Source of the DNA: Paradesertivirga sp965650335 | GTDB taxonomy: Bacteria > Bacteroidota > Bacteroidia > Sphingobacteriales > Sphingobacteriaceae | Reading direction: 5' to 3' | DNA: 28,782 nucleotides | NCBI GenBank assembly: GCA_965650335.1 | Contig: CBFGOI010000060.1 | Location: forward strand, 1 to 28,782 | Shown: piece after piece, positions 22,021 to 28,782 of the stretch | How positions within the stretch are numbered: the first letter of the stretch is position 1 | Layout: every line of letters begins with the position of its first letter | The notes under the pieces: generated by a model | The model's input: the letters and a program-made list of their open reading frames with translations, nothing else | What the model was told of the DNA's origin: nothing | Database searches by the model: none | Made by a program: the position numbers and the translations under genes

Positions 22021-22518
22021 CTATTGCTGCTTGTCTTCAGCATCGTTAATGGTATTACTTATCTCTTCTATAAGCCGGCGAGCTGCATCCTTTAATTTAG
22101 GATCGCCATTGTAGTCAAGATCAAAAAGCACCTTTTTACTCTTCCTTTTATAATTCATTTCAATATAATAATGAGGAGTATGTTTTAATGGTTCACCCCT
22201 ATTAATGATCTCGGAAGGAAAATCCCAAAAACCCAGCTGGGCAGCCCTGCGATGAAGTATCAAAAGATCGTCCTTTGAAAGTCTTACTCGTTTTTTTATC
22301 AATGAATCCTTTTCATTAACATATTGATAAATAGCAGTTTTAGAATCATACTGATTAATTAAGCTATCTCCTAACCCATATTTGAACGTTAAGGACTCGA
22401 ACTCTGAGAATTTATAGGGTGCATTCTTAACCATCATTCCATAATAATAAAAGCAATAGAGCAGAAATGGAATAATTATACTTAGCGCTAAGAATATTTT
22501 TTTTGATTTAGTCGACAT
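22021..22518 (-). CDS. Uncharacterised membrane-anchored protein
   Basis: 165 residues. One N-terminal hydrophobic helix (about 8-27: IFLALSIIIPFLLYCFYYYG) anchors a soluble, mostly charged domain likely facing the periplasm. Motifs such as LGFWDFPSEI and HYYIEMNYKRKSKKVLFDLDYNGDPKL suggest a beta-rich fold, but I recognise no family. It begins 27 nt after the symporter stop and is probably cotranscribed; the gap is very AT-rich. Function unknown. Confidence 0.65.
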   Translation of the reverse strand: MSTKSKKIFLALSIIIPFLLYCFYYYGMMVKNAPYKFSEFESLTFKYGLGDSLINQYDSKTAIYQYVNEKDSLIKKRVRLSKDDLLILHRRAAQLGFWDFPSEIINRGEPLKHTPHYYIEMNYKRKSKKVLFDLDYNGDPKLKDAARRLIEEISNTINDAEDKQQ

Positions 22519-22545
22519 GTATTATATATATATTAATAAAGGGTA

Positions 22546-23916
22546 TTATTCGTTTACAACTTCTCCAGGTGGGTGAAATTCCTTTTCCCATTTAGCCACG
22601 ACAACCGTTGCCAGGCAATTTCCAACAACATTTACCGAAGTACGGGCCATATCCATCAGCTCATCGATCCCTAAAATTATAAAAATCGGCCAGGATGGCA
22701 TCCCAAATGAAGAAGCCGTTCCTAATAGAATTACCAATGAGGCCCTTGGCACCCCTGCAACTCCTTTACTGGTTAACATCAGCGTAAACACTATCACAAG
22801 TTGCTGGGGAATAGAAAGATGCATTCCCGCCGCTTGCGCCACAAAGATCGACGCCAGCGAGAGATACAAGGTAGTTCCATCTAGATTGAAGCTATAGCCG
22901 GTTGGCATAACAAAAGCTACAATTTTTCTGGGAACGCCTAACTTCTCAAGGTTTTCCATAGCGCGTGGCAACGCGGCTTCCGAACTGGTTGTGGCGAATG
23001 CAATGGAAACCGGTCCGGCTATGGCTTGTAGAAACTTTTTAATTGGAACACCAACAATCAACGCAATGGGTAACAACACTCCCAGTAGAAAAACTATTAG
23101 CGCGACATACAAGGTTGCCAGGAGTTGAAACAGATTAACTAAGATGCCTAAGCCCATATGACCAACAGTGTATGCGATGGCGGCTCCTACTCCGATCGGG
23201 GCGAAATACATGACAATATTGGTAAACTTAAACATCACTTCAGACAAGCTTTCTGTTGCTTTCAACATCGGCAGGCGTTTATCTTCTCTAACCAGGGCAA
23301 GAGCTATCCCAAACAGAATACTGAATACCACGATTTGTAAAATCTGCCCTTCGGCGATCGATTTTGCGATGTTTTCGGGAAAAATATGAAGAATGATATC
23401 GTTAAAAGTTTGAGGCGGCACATCCGGCAGTGCCTCTAACGATGATGGCGGCATTTTAATTCCAGATCCGGCTTGTGAGATATTGATTGCTGCCAGTCCG
23501 ATAAATAGAGCAAGCGTGGTAACCACCTCGAAATAAAGAATAGCTTTCCAACCCATCCGGCCAACTTGTTTAAGATCGGCATGACCGGCAATACCATAAA
23601 CCAAAGTGGCGAAAAGTAAGGGAGCTACAATGGTTTTAATCATCTTAAGAAACACCTTACTCAGCACCTGAAGTTGTATGCCGATTTCAGGATAATCGTG
23701 ACCGATTTCTGCTCCAATAACCATCGAGATCAGTATCCAGCTGGTTAGCGAATTCTTTTTGATCCCATATAAAATCAAAGTTGCGATTAACAGCCATCTT
23801 GAAAAAGTGAGGGCAAGTGGCGAAACAGTAACGATATTATACGAGTTAAAAAAGGTAAGGATCGCAGCAATAAAAACAGCAATTATAGCAGCATATCCTG
23901 CTTGTTTTAACCTCAT
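22546..23916 (-). CDS. Dicarboxylate/amino acid:cation symporter (DAACS family)
   Basis: 456 residues, about eight membrane helices plus two re-entrant hairpins. The diagnostic segments are present: the serine-rich hairpin AFATTSSEAALPRAMENL, the NMDGT-like motif in YSFNLDGTTLYLSLASIFVAQA, the second hairpin SKGVAGVPRASLVIL, and MARTSVNVVGNCLATVVVAKWE. These form the sodium or proton and substrate sites of GltP/DctA-like carriers for glutamate, aspartate or C4-dicarboxylates. Which substrate cannot be told. A near-ideal promoter is 20 nt upstream. Confidence 0.93.
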   Translation of the reverse strand: MRLKQAGYAAIIAVFIAAILTFFNSYNIVTVSPLALTFSRWLLIATLILYGIKKNSLTSWILISMVIGAEIGHDYPEIGIQLQVLSKVFLKMIKTIVAPLLFATLVYGIAGHADLKQVGRMGWKAILYFEVVTTLALFIGLAAINISQAGSGIKMPPSSLEALPDVPPQTFNDIILHIFPENIAKSIAEGQILQIVVFSILFGIALALVREDKRLPMLKATESLSEVMFKFTNIVMYFAPIGVGAAIAYTVGHMGLGILVNLFQLLATLYVALIVFLLGVLLPIALIVGVPIKKFLQAIAGPVSIAFATTSSEAALPRAMENLEKLGVPRKIVAFVMPTGYSFNLDGTTLYLSLASIFVAQAAGMHLSIPQQLVIVFTLMLTSKGVAGVPRASLVILLGTASSFGMPSWPIFIILGIDELMDMARTSVNVVGNCLATVVVAKWEKEFHPPGEVVNE

Positions 23917-23936
23917 AAAGAATTTTAAGAATTGAA

Positions 23937-23967
23937 CAAATGTAAATAATTAGATTTACCCGACAAA
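23937..23967 (-). promoter_or_regulatory. Consensus Bacteroidota promoter of the symporter gene
   Basis: On the minus strand TTTG (23967-23964), 19 nt, then TACATTTG (23944-23937): an exact fit to TTTG-N19-TAnnTTTG. The predicted start is near 23931, about 15 nt before the ATG at 23916. Confidence 0.8.
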
Positions 23968-23979
23968 CCAAACAGATTA

Positions 23980-24501
23980 ATGAGAGTAGAAAAATTAAGT
24001 GACATAAAGAAGGAGTTGCGGTCGCTTAATGCAGAGGCTTTAACAGAAATTTGTCTGCGACTAGCTAAATATAAAAAAGAAAACAAGGAATTGTTAAGCT
24101 ATTTGCTATACGACGCAGAAAATCCGCTAAATTATGCAGAAGAGGTTAAATCGACCCTGATTGTAAACTTTCAGAATTTAAATAAATCGTCCTATACAAG
24201 TACGAAGGAAATCCGGAAGATTGTCAGATTACTCGCAAAGCATGCTAAATATACCGGCTCTAAAGAGGTAGAAGTCGAATTGTTGGTATGGTTTGGCGAA
24301 AGATTTTTGGAGTATGCAGATACCAGATCGTCTCATAAACCGCTTCAAACTATTTTTTCCAGACAGATGGAAAAGATAAAGCGCATACTTCCAAAACTTC
24401 ATGAAGATCTGCAATTTGATTATAGTGTAACGTACAATAACTTAATCAATGAAGCGGATAACAAAGTCAGATATTTCAACAAAAATGATTTCCAATTGTA
24501 A
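23980..24501 (+). CDS. Uncharacterised helical protein
   Basis: 173 residues, soluble, Lys- and Glu-rich, predicted nearly all helical. Segments include KLSDIKKELRSLNAEALTEICLRLAKYKKENKELLSYLLYD and a C-terminal EDLQFDYSVTYNNLINEADNKVRYFNK. No signal, membrane segment, or recognised motif. It is divergent from the symporter and 34 nt upstream of the ECF sigma factor gene, so it could share a transcript with it. It may be a helical-repeat scaffold; function unknown. Confidence 0.65.
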   Translation: MRVEKLSDIKKELRSLNAEALTEICLRLAKYKKENKELLSYLLYDAENPLNYAEEVKSTLIVNFQNLNKSSYTSTKEIRKIVRLLAKHAKYTGSKEVEVELLVWFGERFLEYADTRSSHKPLQTIFSRQMEKIKRILPKLHEDLQFDYSVTYNNLINEADNKVRYFNKNDFQL

Positions 24502-24519
24502 CAGATACCTTTATTTATC

Positions 24520-24534
24520 ATCTAAAGTTTAGAT
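24520..24534 (+). promoter_or_regulatory. Inverted repeat touching the sigma factor start codon
   Basis: ATCTAAA (24520-24526) and TTTAGAT (24528-24534) are exact complements around one G, ending 1 nt before the ATG at 24536. It could be an operator or could occlude the start codon region in RNA, though such a tight loop needs to open by a pair or two. Confidence 0.4.
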
Positions 24535-24535
24535 A

Positions 24536-25030
24536 ATGAATAAAGACGCTCTTTTTAAAGAAATCTTTAAGTCGAACTCAAAGAAAATTTACCACTTATG
24601 CTATGGTTATACCGGCGATAATGACGCGGCTAATGACTTAATGCAGGAAACTTTTATGAAGGTTTGGCAAAACCTGGATAAGTTTCGCAATCAGGCTATG
24701 ATTTCTACCTGGATCTATCGAATTGCGGTAAATACCTGCCTTTCCTGGTTGCGGGTCGAAAAACGACGAGCAAAGGATGAACTCACAGATGCAATTATTG
24801 AAACTCAAAAAGAAGAGGTTTCGGAAAAAAATGAACAGGTAGCTCTTTTATATAAATGTATTTCGCAACTGGAAGAGACGGAAAGAATTATAATTTCAAT
24901 GGTGTTAGACGAGCTTCCGTATTCTGAAATTGCAGAAATATCAGGCGTTTCTGAAGGCAATTTGAGAGTCAAAATACACCGCATTAAACACAAACTGACT
25001 GAAATATATAACCGCTATGAAAGATTTTGA
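24536..25030 (+). CDS. ECF-type RNA polymerase sigma factor
   Basis: 164 residues. Region 2 covers about 10-75: IYHLCYGYTGDNDAANDLMQETFMKVWQNLDKFRNQAMISTWIYRIAVNTCLSWLR. Region 4 covers about 105-158: ISQLEETERIIISMVLDELPYSEIAEISGVSEGNLRVKIHRIKHKLTEI, with the helix-turn-helix at YSEIAEISGVSEGNLRVKIHR. It lacks regions 1 and 3, as expected for an extracytoplasmic function factor. The stop overlaps the next gene by 14 nt, so expression is coupled to that membrane protein, a plausible regulator. Confidence 0.92.
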   Translation: MNKDALFKEIFKSNSKKIYHLCYGYTGDNDAANDLMQETFMKVWQNLDKFRNQAMISTWIYRIAVNTCLSWLRVEKRRAKDELTDAIIETQKEEVSEKNEQVALLYKCISQLEETERIIISMVLDELPYSEIAEISGVSEGNLRVKIHRIKHKLTEIYNRYERF

Positions 25031-25607
25031 TGCACTGAAAGATATATGGCACGGTCAGCTTGAAAGTCCTAAATTAAGCTATGAGGATGTGTTCAAAGGT
25101 ATAAAAAAGTCAAAAAGCAGCTTTGCTAATAAATTATTATTAGAAAGTATCGGAATACTGGCGGCTATTGTATTTTTTTCTTTAATCTGGTATACAAGTC
25201 CTTCTCTGATGTGGACCACTCACCTCTCGTTTTTCATATTCCTGATTTGTTGCTTCTACTACCTTTCTGTACAATTAAGAGATTATAGGAGTATATCGAG
25301 CAGTGAGAATTTGTTGAAACAACCTGAAGAATTTATTGCTTATCTAAAACAGTACAGCCGCAGACGTTACCAGCTCAACACGACGAAATATACCATTTAC
25401 AGCATCTTTATCGGGATTGCTTTTGCCCTCTATTTTATTGAAATATACTTTAGCTCTCCCTTGTGGCAAACAATAACCGGTGTAGTTCTCACTGTTATCT
25501 GGTTTACACTTTGCTGGTTTATAATGAAAATTTACATCCGCAAAGAACAGGAAAAACTAAATGAAATGATAAAGAAGCTAGAACGTCTGGAAAGGCAATT
25601 TGAATAA
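25017..25607 (+). CDS. Four-helix membrane protein, candidate non-classical anti-sigma factor
   Basis: 196 residues. A short N-terminal cytosolic segment (about 1-38, DFDALKDIWHGQLESPKLSYEDVFKGIKK) precedes two membrane helices (about 44-60 and 64-84). A loop follows, then two more helices (about 121-137 and 145-165), and a Lys/Glu-rich C-terminal coil (IRKEQEKLNEMIKKLERLERQFE). The start lies inside the sigma gene. No zinc-binding anti-sigma motif is seen. Position and topology suggest it tethers or releases the sigma factor at the membrane, which is inference. Confidence 0.7.
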   Translation: MKDFDALKDIWHGQLESPKLSYEDVFKGIKKSKSSFANKLLLESIGILAAIVFFSLIWYTSPSLMWTTHLSFFIFLICCFYYLSVQLRDYRSISSSENLLKQPEEFIAYLKQYSRRRYQLNTTKYTIYSIFIGIAFALYFIEIYFSSPLWQTITGVVLTVIWFTLCWFIMKIYIRKEQEKLNEMIKKLERLERQFE

Positions 25608-25617
25608 ATCCAAAACC

Positions 25618-26238
25618 CTAAGGTTCTTTCTTCTCTTCTTTTATTTCATGTATATCAAAGCTGTTCCCTTTTAAAGTATATTCCACAACCTTTTTATCAA
25701 CCGGATTCACCCCGGCTGTATCTTTTTCCTCATACAGTGGAAACTCTCTGAAAAGATTGCCGTCTTTGGTATAAACAGAATCTTTGCCGCGATATTTGCG
25801 TTTTGTTGCCGACGTTAGTTCAGGGAATTTAATTTGCTGGGATGCGCCACCTTCTGAAAATTCATGGACATACAGTTTTAAATAAGAATCTTTATCCTGC
25901 CCCTTCGACTGAATAAAGATTTCAGGATTTCCGTCTGCATCTAAATCCATGTTCCACACATCAACGATGTCACCCTCTAGCTCCTCAGAAATGGTACTGT
26001 ATTTTACTTTTGACGAATCGGAACGCAGAATGATGTATTGGCCAATATGCTCTGATCCTCTTCCCCAACTTAAAACATCAAAAGTTAAGCCCGGCTTCAC
26101 TTCTATTGACTTGTGAAAACGAAAAGGTTGTGGCAAAACCACTTTGGTAATAGATGACTCTGCCTTTTTAGGCTTATCCGGACTACATGAACCTACAGCC
26201 AAGCCCGCAACAGAAAATAACAGTATTAATTTTTTCAT
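25618..26238 (-). CDS. Uncharacterised lipoprotein
   Basis: 206 residues. Signal peptide with lipobox VGSC, C18 lipidated (LILLFSVAGLAVGSC). The mature part is beta-rich and contains an aspartate-rich NMDLDADGNPEIFIQSKGQ stretch, similar to the calcium-binding DxDxDG loops of FG-GAP or EF-hand-like repeats. The C-terminus holds a pattern like FREFPLYEEKDTAG. It is surface- or periplasm-facing. Only 10 nt separate its stop from the membrane protein gene that converges on it. The function is unknown. Confidence 0.7.
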   Translation of the reverse strand: MKKLILLFSVAGLAVGSCSPDKPKKAESSITKVVLPQPFRFHKSIEVKPGLTFDVLSWGRGSEHIGQYIILRSDSSKVKYSTISEELEGDIVDVWNMDLDADGNPEIFIQSKGQDKDSYLKLYVHEFSEGGASQQIKFPELTSATKRKYRGKDSVYTKDGNLFREFPLYEEKDTAGVNPVDKKVVEYTLKGNSFDIHEIKEEKKEP

Positions 26239-26312
26239 CCTTAGTGAATAATTAATGGATCAATAAATCTGCCGGTGTTTCTACTTTCTATTTGCCGGGA
26301 TGAGCCCCTATC

Positions 26313-26390
26313 TTTAAATTCGATTGTCCACCCCGATCTGGAAATACCGTATTTGAATTTTGTGATACCCTTTTAAAGTTGGTAGCACCC
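26313..26390. mobile_element. Candidate relic of an IS21-like insertion sequence end
   Basis: Four units of about 20 bp each end in an ACC-type motif: 26313-26333 (TTTAAATT...CCACC), 26333-26351 (...AATACCGTA), 26352-26370 (TTTGAATTTTGTGATACCC) and 26372-26390 (TTTAAAGTTGGTAGCACCC). The last two match at 13 of 19 positions. Multiple terminal repeats of this size are typical of IS21-family ends, where transposase binds. No transposase or helper gene is present, and no second end was found, so this would be a solo end. Confidence 0.35.
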
Positions 26391-26396
26391 TAAACT

Positions 26397-26446
26397 CAAA
26401 GGTAATATGTTTTCCATCATTATTCACTATTACCCTGTTACCTTTG
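26397..26446. repeat. Inverted repeat CAAAGGTAA / TTACCTTTG
   Basis: CAAAGGTAA (26397-26405) and TTACCTTTG (26438-26446) are exact complements 32 nt apart. A second, overlapping pair, GGTAATA (26401-26407) with TATTACC (26428-26434), competes with it. It lies directly next to the IS-like repeats. Confidence 0.4.
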
Positions 26447-26534
26447 TTTTAATAGGAATCTAAATGCTGACTGGCTTTTCGTAACCCGTTTAAAAGAGAG
26501 TGTACTCATCACGCTTATTTAATTTTGCTCCCGT

Positions 26535-27128
26535 TTATTTAAACATTATACCAACCCTTTTACCGGAAATATTCTCCAATATAGGTTTAAAAATGGTTTG
26601 TGCATTCTCTTTAGTTTTACCTAAAACATCCATTTCCCTGGCATTTTGAAGTATCTTCTGTTCAGCTAGCTTATAAATATCTTCTATCATCTGCTGTCTG
26701 TCGGTGGGCGACCAAACGCCTGAAAGCTCATATACTTTCGAGCGTTGGTGATCTAATTTAGAATAACAGATTTCCGGATTTGGCAGAAAAACTGTTACAG
26801 AATCCTGGGTTGAAACAACATCATCTTTTGTCACTTTCGTCAGATCAATACAACCAACAACTTCTCCCACTGCTACGAAAAGAATCCTTTTGTCGGGCAG
26901 TAAAGTGCGGGTAACATTCTTTTCAATCACATCTTTCATAGAATATTTTACTAATTCGAGTTTCCCCATATTAGTAATTTTCTCAATCATAACATCCTCG
27001 GTGATTTCTGTACGAGTAACAAAAAATTGATTCCTGATGTAGAAAAACATGAATATCAGAAAGAGAATAGTTGCAATAGAAACCCCAAGAAGTAAGGAGG
27101 TGCGAAATTTAAGTATTTTGCTGATCAT
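26535..27128 (-). CDS. DUF4230-family membrane-anchored protein
   Basis: 197 residues from the ATG at 27128 (MISKILKFRTSLLLGVSIATILFLIFMFFYI). A longer frame to 27182 would overlap the end of the bTHX gene and should not be used. One N-terminal membrane helix is followed by a domain with ELVKYSMKDVIEKN, FVAVGEVVGCIDLTKV, TVFLPNPEICYSKLD and EQKILQNAREMDVL, matching DUF4230. It resembles a membrane-attached extracytoplasmic domain of unknown function. It lies 22 nt after bTHX and is probably in one transcript with it. Confidence 0.85.
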   Translation of the reverse strand: MISKILKFRTSLLLGVSIATILFLIFMFFYIRNQFFVTRTEITEDVMIEKITNMGKLELVKYSMKDVIEKNVTRTLLPDKRILFVAVGEVVGCIDLTKVTKDDVVSTQDSVTVFLPNPEICYSKLDHQRSKVYELSGVWSPTDRQQMIEDIYKLAEQKILQNAREMDVLGKTKENAQTIFKPILENISGKRVGIMFK

Positions 27129-27150
27129 AGCTATTAAACGAAAAAAGCGC

Positions 27151-27282
27151 CTATTTGGCACTTTTCTCAGTAGTTTTTTCATTCTTTAAGGTTTCTGATT
27201 GTTTTACACGATGAGGCCTTTTTTTTCCGAACGAACCAATAGTAATTTTTCCTCGTTTTGTTTTAATATCTCCTTTTCCCAT
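27151..27282 (-). CDS. Small ribosomal subunit protein bTHX
   Basis: 43 residues, too short for most ORF listings: it opens MGKGDIKTKRGKITIGSFGK, then KRPHRVKQ. The MGKGD-x-K-T-x-RGK-I start and the G-S-F/Y-G-x-x-RP core are those of the THX family, a small basic protein that sits in the head of the 30S subunit in Thermus and is common in Bacteroidota. The tail (KNEKTTEKSAK) is basic. It lies between trxB (54 nt upstream) and the DUF4230 gene (22 nt downstream). Confidence 0.85.
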   Translation of the reverse strand: MGKGDIKTKRGKITIGSFGKKRPHRVKQSETLKNEKTTEKSAK

Positions 27283-27336
27283 AATGCTAGTGTTTGAGAA
27301 TTGAACATACATTAAAATCAAAAGTTTGAGAAAGAT

Positions 27337-28293
27337 TTATTCTGTCATAACATGTTCTTTAGCTGCCAGATATCGCTCAGCCTCTAATGCCGCCATACAG
27401 CCTGTACCAGCGGCGGTTACGGCTTGTCGATAAATCTTATCTTGTGCATCACCACAGGCAAAAACACCTTCTATATTTGTTTGGGTAGTTCCGGATTTAG
27501 TAATCAAATAACCAGTCTCATCCATTTCCAACCAATCTTTAAAAATATCGGTATTCGGTTTATGACCAATTGCAACAAAAAAACCTGTTATATCAATGAG
27601 TTTCTCTTCTCTTGTTTGATTATTAAATACCTGGATTCCTGTAACAGTTTGTCCGTTACCCACAATTTCTTTAGTTTCTGTATTGTAATGAACTTCGATA
27701 TTCGGGGTATTTAATACGCGGTGAACCATAGTTTTTGAAGCTCTGAATTCATCACGACGCACTAATAAATGAACTTTTTTACAAAGTTTAGCCAAGTAAG
27801 TTGCCTCCTCGGCCGCTGTATCACCTGCTCCCACAATTGCAACATCCTGTCCCTTGAAAAAGAATCCGTCACAAACTGCACAGGCAGAAACACCGAAGCC
27901 ATTGTATTTTTGCTCGCTCTCAAGGCCCAGCCATTTTGCCGATGCACCGGTAGCAATTATTACAGTATCAGCAGTTATTGTTTTATGTTCATCCACAATT
28001 ACTTTGTGAACAGGGCCGGTAAAATCTACAGAAGTGATATATCCAAAGCGAATATCGGTACCAAAGCGTTCTGCCTGCTTACGAAAATCTTCCATCATCT
28101 CAGGACCTAAAATCCCTTCAGGATAACCGGGAAAATTCTCTACATCAGTAGTTTGAGTTAGCTGACCACCCGGAACAATCCCGGTATACAAAACAGGTTT
28201 TAAATCTGCACGGGCAGCATATACGGCCGCGGTATATCCGGCAGGACCTGAACCAATAATTAAACAATGAACGTGTTCTGTTACTTCTGACAT
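27337..28293 (-). CDS. trxB: Thioredoxin reductase
   Basis: 318 residues from the ATG at 28293 (MSEVTEHVHCLIIGSGPAGYTAAVYAARA). The longer open frame to 28347 would pass through the promoter. FAD-binding GSGPAG near the N-terminus, redox-active CAVC in SACAVCDGFFFKG, NADPH-binding VAIVGAGDTAAEEATYLA, and C-terminal GVFACGDAQDKIYRQAVTAAGTGCMAALEAERYL. It passes electrons from NADPH to thioredoxin. Normal length and all motifs intact. Confidence 0.95.
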   Translation of the reverse strand: MSEVTEHVHCLIIGSGPAGYTAAVYAARADLKPVLYTGIVPGGQLTQTTDVENFPGYPEGILGPEMMEDFRKQAERFGTDIRFGYITSVDFTGPVHKVIVDEHKTITADTVIIATGASAKWLGLESEQKYNGFGVSACAVCDGFFFKGQDVAIVGAGDTAAEEATYLAKLCKKVHLLVRRDEFRASKTMVHRVLNTPNIEVHYNTETKEIVGNGQTVTGIQVFNNQTREEKLIDITGFFVAIGHKPNTDIFKDWLEMDETGYLITKSGTTQTNIEGVFACGDAQDKIYRQAVTAAGTGCMAALEAERYLAAKEHVMTE

Positions 28294-28313
28294 TTGATCA
28301 AATTTCAAGGAGA

Positions 28314-28344
28314 CAAATCTAATGCTTTGTCCTATCACTGACAA
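28314..28344 (-). promoter_or_regulatory. trxB promoter
   Basis: On the minus strand TTGT (28344-28341), 19 nt, then TAGATTTG (28321-28314), close to TTTG-N19-TAnnTTTG. The start would be near 28308, about 15 nt before the ATG at 28293. Confidence 0.65.
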
Positions 28345-28370
28345 CACACATTTATCAGTATAAATTCAAT

Positions 28371-28782
28371 TTAACGCAGAGCGGATCGATCGACCCCGTT
28401 AATGTCTAATCCGAATAAGCACGATTTATTTAGATTAGCCTGAACTTGCCAATAATTGCTGCCGCCGTTTAACACGAAGACTGCGCCTTTTAGCCAGTTT
28501 GGTGTTTCTTTAGGTGAAGGCTTGTAATGGGCTTTCAGCAGAAAACTTATGTAAACAACTTTTTCTCCTGCTGAAGTATAATATCCAAAATATTGTCTCA
28601 CGAAAGACTTTAAACTTTCATGAACGACGGGCCCATCCTCTCCACCTTGATTTTTCTGCAAAGTATTTACAGATCTTATATCCCTCAGCAGAACCAATTC
28701 TGCAGATTCAATTTCTTTTTCTGTAGGTGTAAATCTTTTTTCTGCAACGTCATCAGACAAAAAAGGGAAAGCGAAATCTTTA
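28371..28782 (-). CDS. Uncharacterised protein, 5' end outside the window
   Basis: The frame runs from the right edge to a stop at 28371 with no stop codon before it, so the gene probably starts beyond the window. A TTG at 28760 is only the first start-like codon inside. About 137 residues are visible: KDFAFPFLSDDVAEKR, ESAELVLLRDIRSVNTLQ, SFVRQYFGYYTSAGEKVVYISFLLKAHYK, WLKGAVFVLNGGSNYWQVQANLNKSCLFGLDINGVA-like end. The FAFPFL stretch may be the end of a signal peptide. No family recognised. Confidence 0.6.
   Translation of the reverse strand, partial: KDFAFPFLSDDVAEKRFTPTEKEIESAELVLLRDIRSVNTLQKNQGGEDGPVVHESLKSFVRQYFGYYTSAGEKVVYISFLLKAHYKPSPKETPNWLKGAVFVLNGGSNYWQVQANLNKSCLFGLDINGVDRSALR

Larger units (their letters stand above)
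26239..26534. other. Gene-free stretch with IS-like terminal repeats and an inverted repeat
   Basis: 296 bases between the lipoprotein and the DUF4230 gene. No convincing gene: only a 23-codon ORF and broken frames on the minus strand. It contains the approximately 20-bp periodic ACC-repeats at 26313-26390, the CAAAGGTAA/TTACCTTTG pair at 26397-26446, and, to the right, ordinary AT-rich sequence. Being directly upstream of the lipoprotein it must hold that gene's promoter, but no clean TAnnTTTG box is seen. Confidence 0.5.

Noticed and set aside
26446..26520. 23-codon minus-strand ORF upstream of the lipoprotein
   Set aside because: Short, basic, no family, and no ribosome or promoter signal that sets it apart from chance.
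27769..28110. 113-residue plus-strand ORF within trxB
   Set aside because: Antisense of the intact thioredoxin reductase gene; no motif and Cys/Phe-rich as expected of a shadow.
1..28782. tRNA genes, CRISPR arrays, prophage or intact transposase
   Set aside because: Read on both strands, none was seen; the only mobile-element sign is the repeat block at 26313-26390.

Overview
The window looks like a chromosomal segment of a Bacteroidota bacterium, most likely a Sphingobacteriaceae relative (Pedobacter-like). The reasons are TAnnTTTG-type -7 promoter boxes ahead of several genes, sparse Shine-Dalgarno signals and frequent TTG starts, a bTHX ribosomal protein gene, a fused HisB and HisIE, a DUF4230 protein, an O/P-type porin and Bacteroidota-type lipoproteins. 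This placement is inference from protein style; no database search was possible. No phage, CRISPR, tRNA or intact IS was seen.

Layout. 1-83 holds the start of a leftward DUF72-like gene. 206-2635 carries a nucleotidyltransferase-fold gene touching a metallophosphoesterase gene, then an LpxL/HtrB-type acyltransferase. 2643-6101 holds a leftward PAS-only protein, a rightward RluF-type pseudouridine synthase, and a leftward META-domain lipoprotein and HI0933-type flavoprotein. 6189-14641 is a complete histidine operon, hisG-D-C-B-H-A-F-IE, followed 8 nt later by a WD40 propeller gene. It is preceded by a promoter, a 19-residue His-rich leader peptide ORF and a long imperfect inverted repeat enclosing that ORF. 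14738-17661 has an NlpC/P60 hydrolase, a universal stress protein, and a divergent ferredoxin / LuxC-type acyl-CoA reductase pair. 17704-20554 has a small protein plus FtsE, then GrpE-DnaJ, closed by two strong hairpins. 20688-23916 has a porin, an anchored small protein and a dicarboxylate/amino-acid symporter, all leftward. 23980-25607 has a hypothetical protein and an ECF sigma factor overlapping a four-helix membrane protein. 25618-28782 is leftward: a lipoprotein, a DUF4230 protein, ribosomal protein bTHX, thioredoxin reductase, and a partial unknown gene leaving the window.

How it works together. The eight his genes encode all ten steps from PRPP and ATP to histidine. The leader (five His in seven residues, with two mutually exclusive folds) strongly suggests control by histidyl-tRNA charging. 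The two widest gaps inside the operon hold repeat-like hairpins. One of them, a GC-rich element, abuts the real HisF start and makes a false N-terminal extension readable. Most other genes are housekeeping: chaperones, envelope, redox and ribosome.

Most worth a second look: the his leader structure (6202-6354), the WD40 gene in the his operon, candidate leaderless promoters, the bTHX gene too small for routine calling, an IS21-like terminal-repeat relic at 26313-26390, and a TTAAC-repeat box upstream of the porin.
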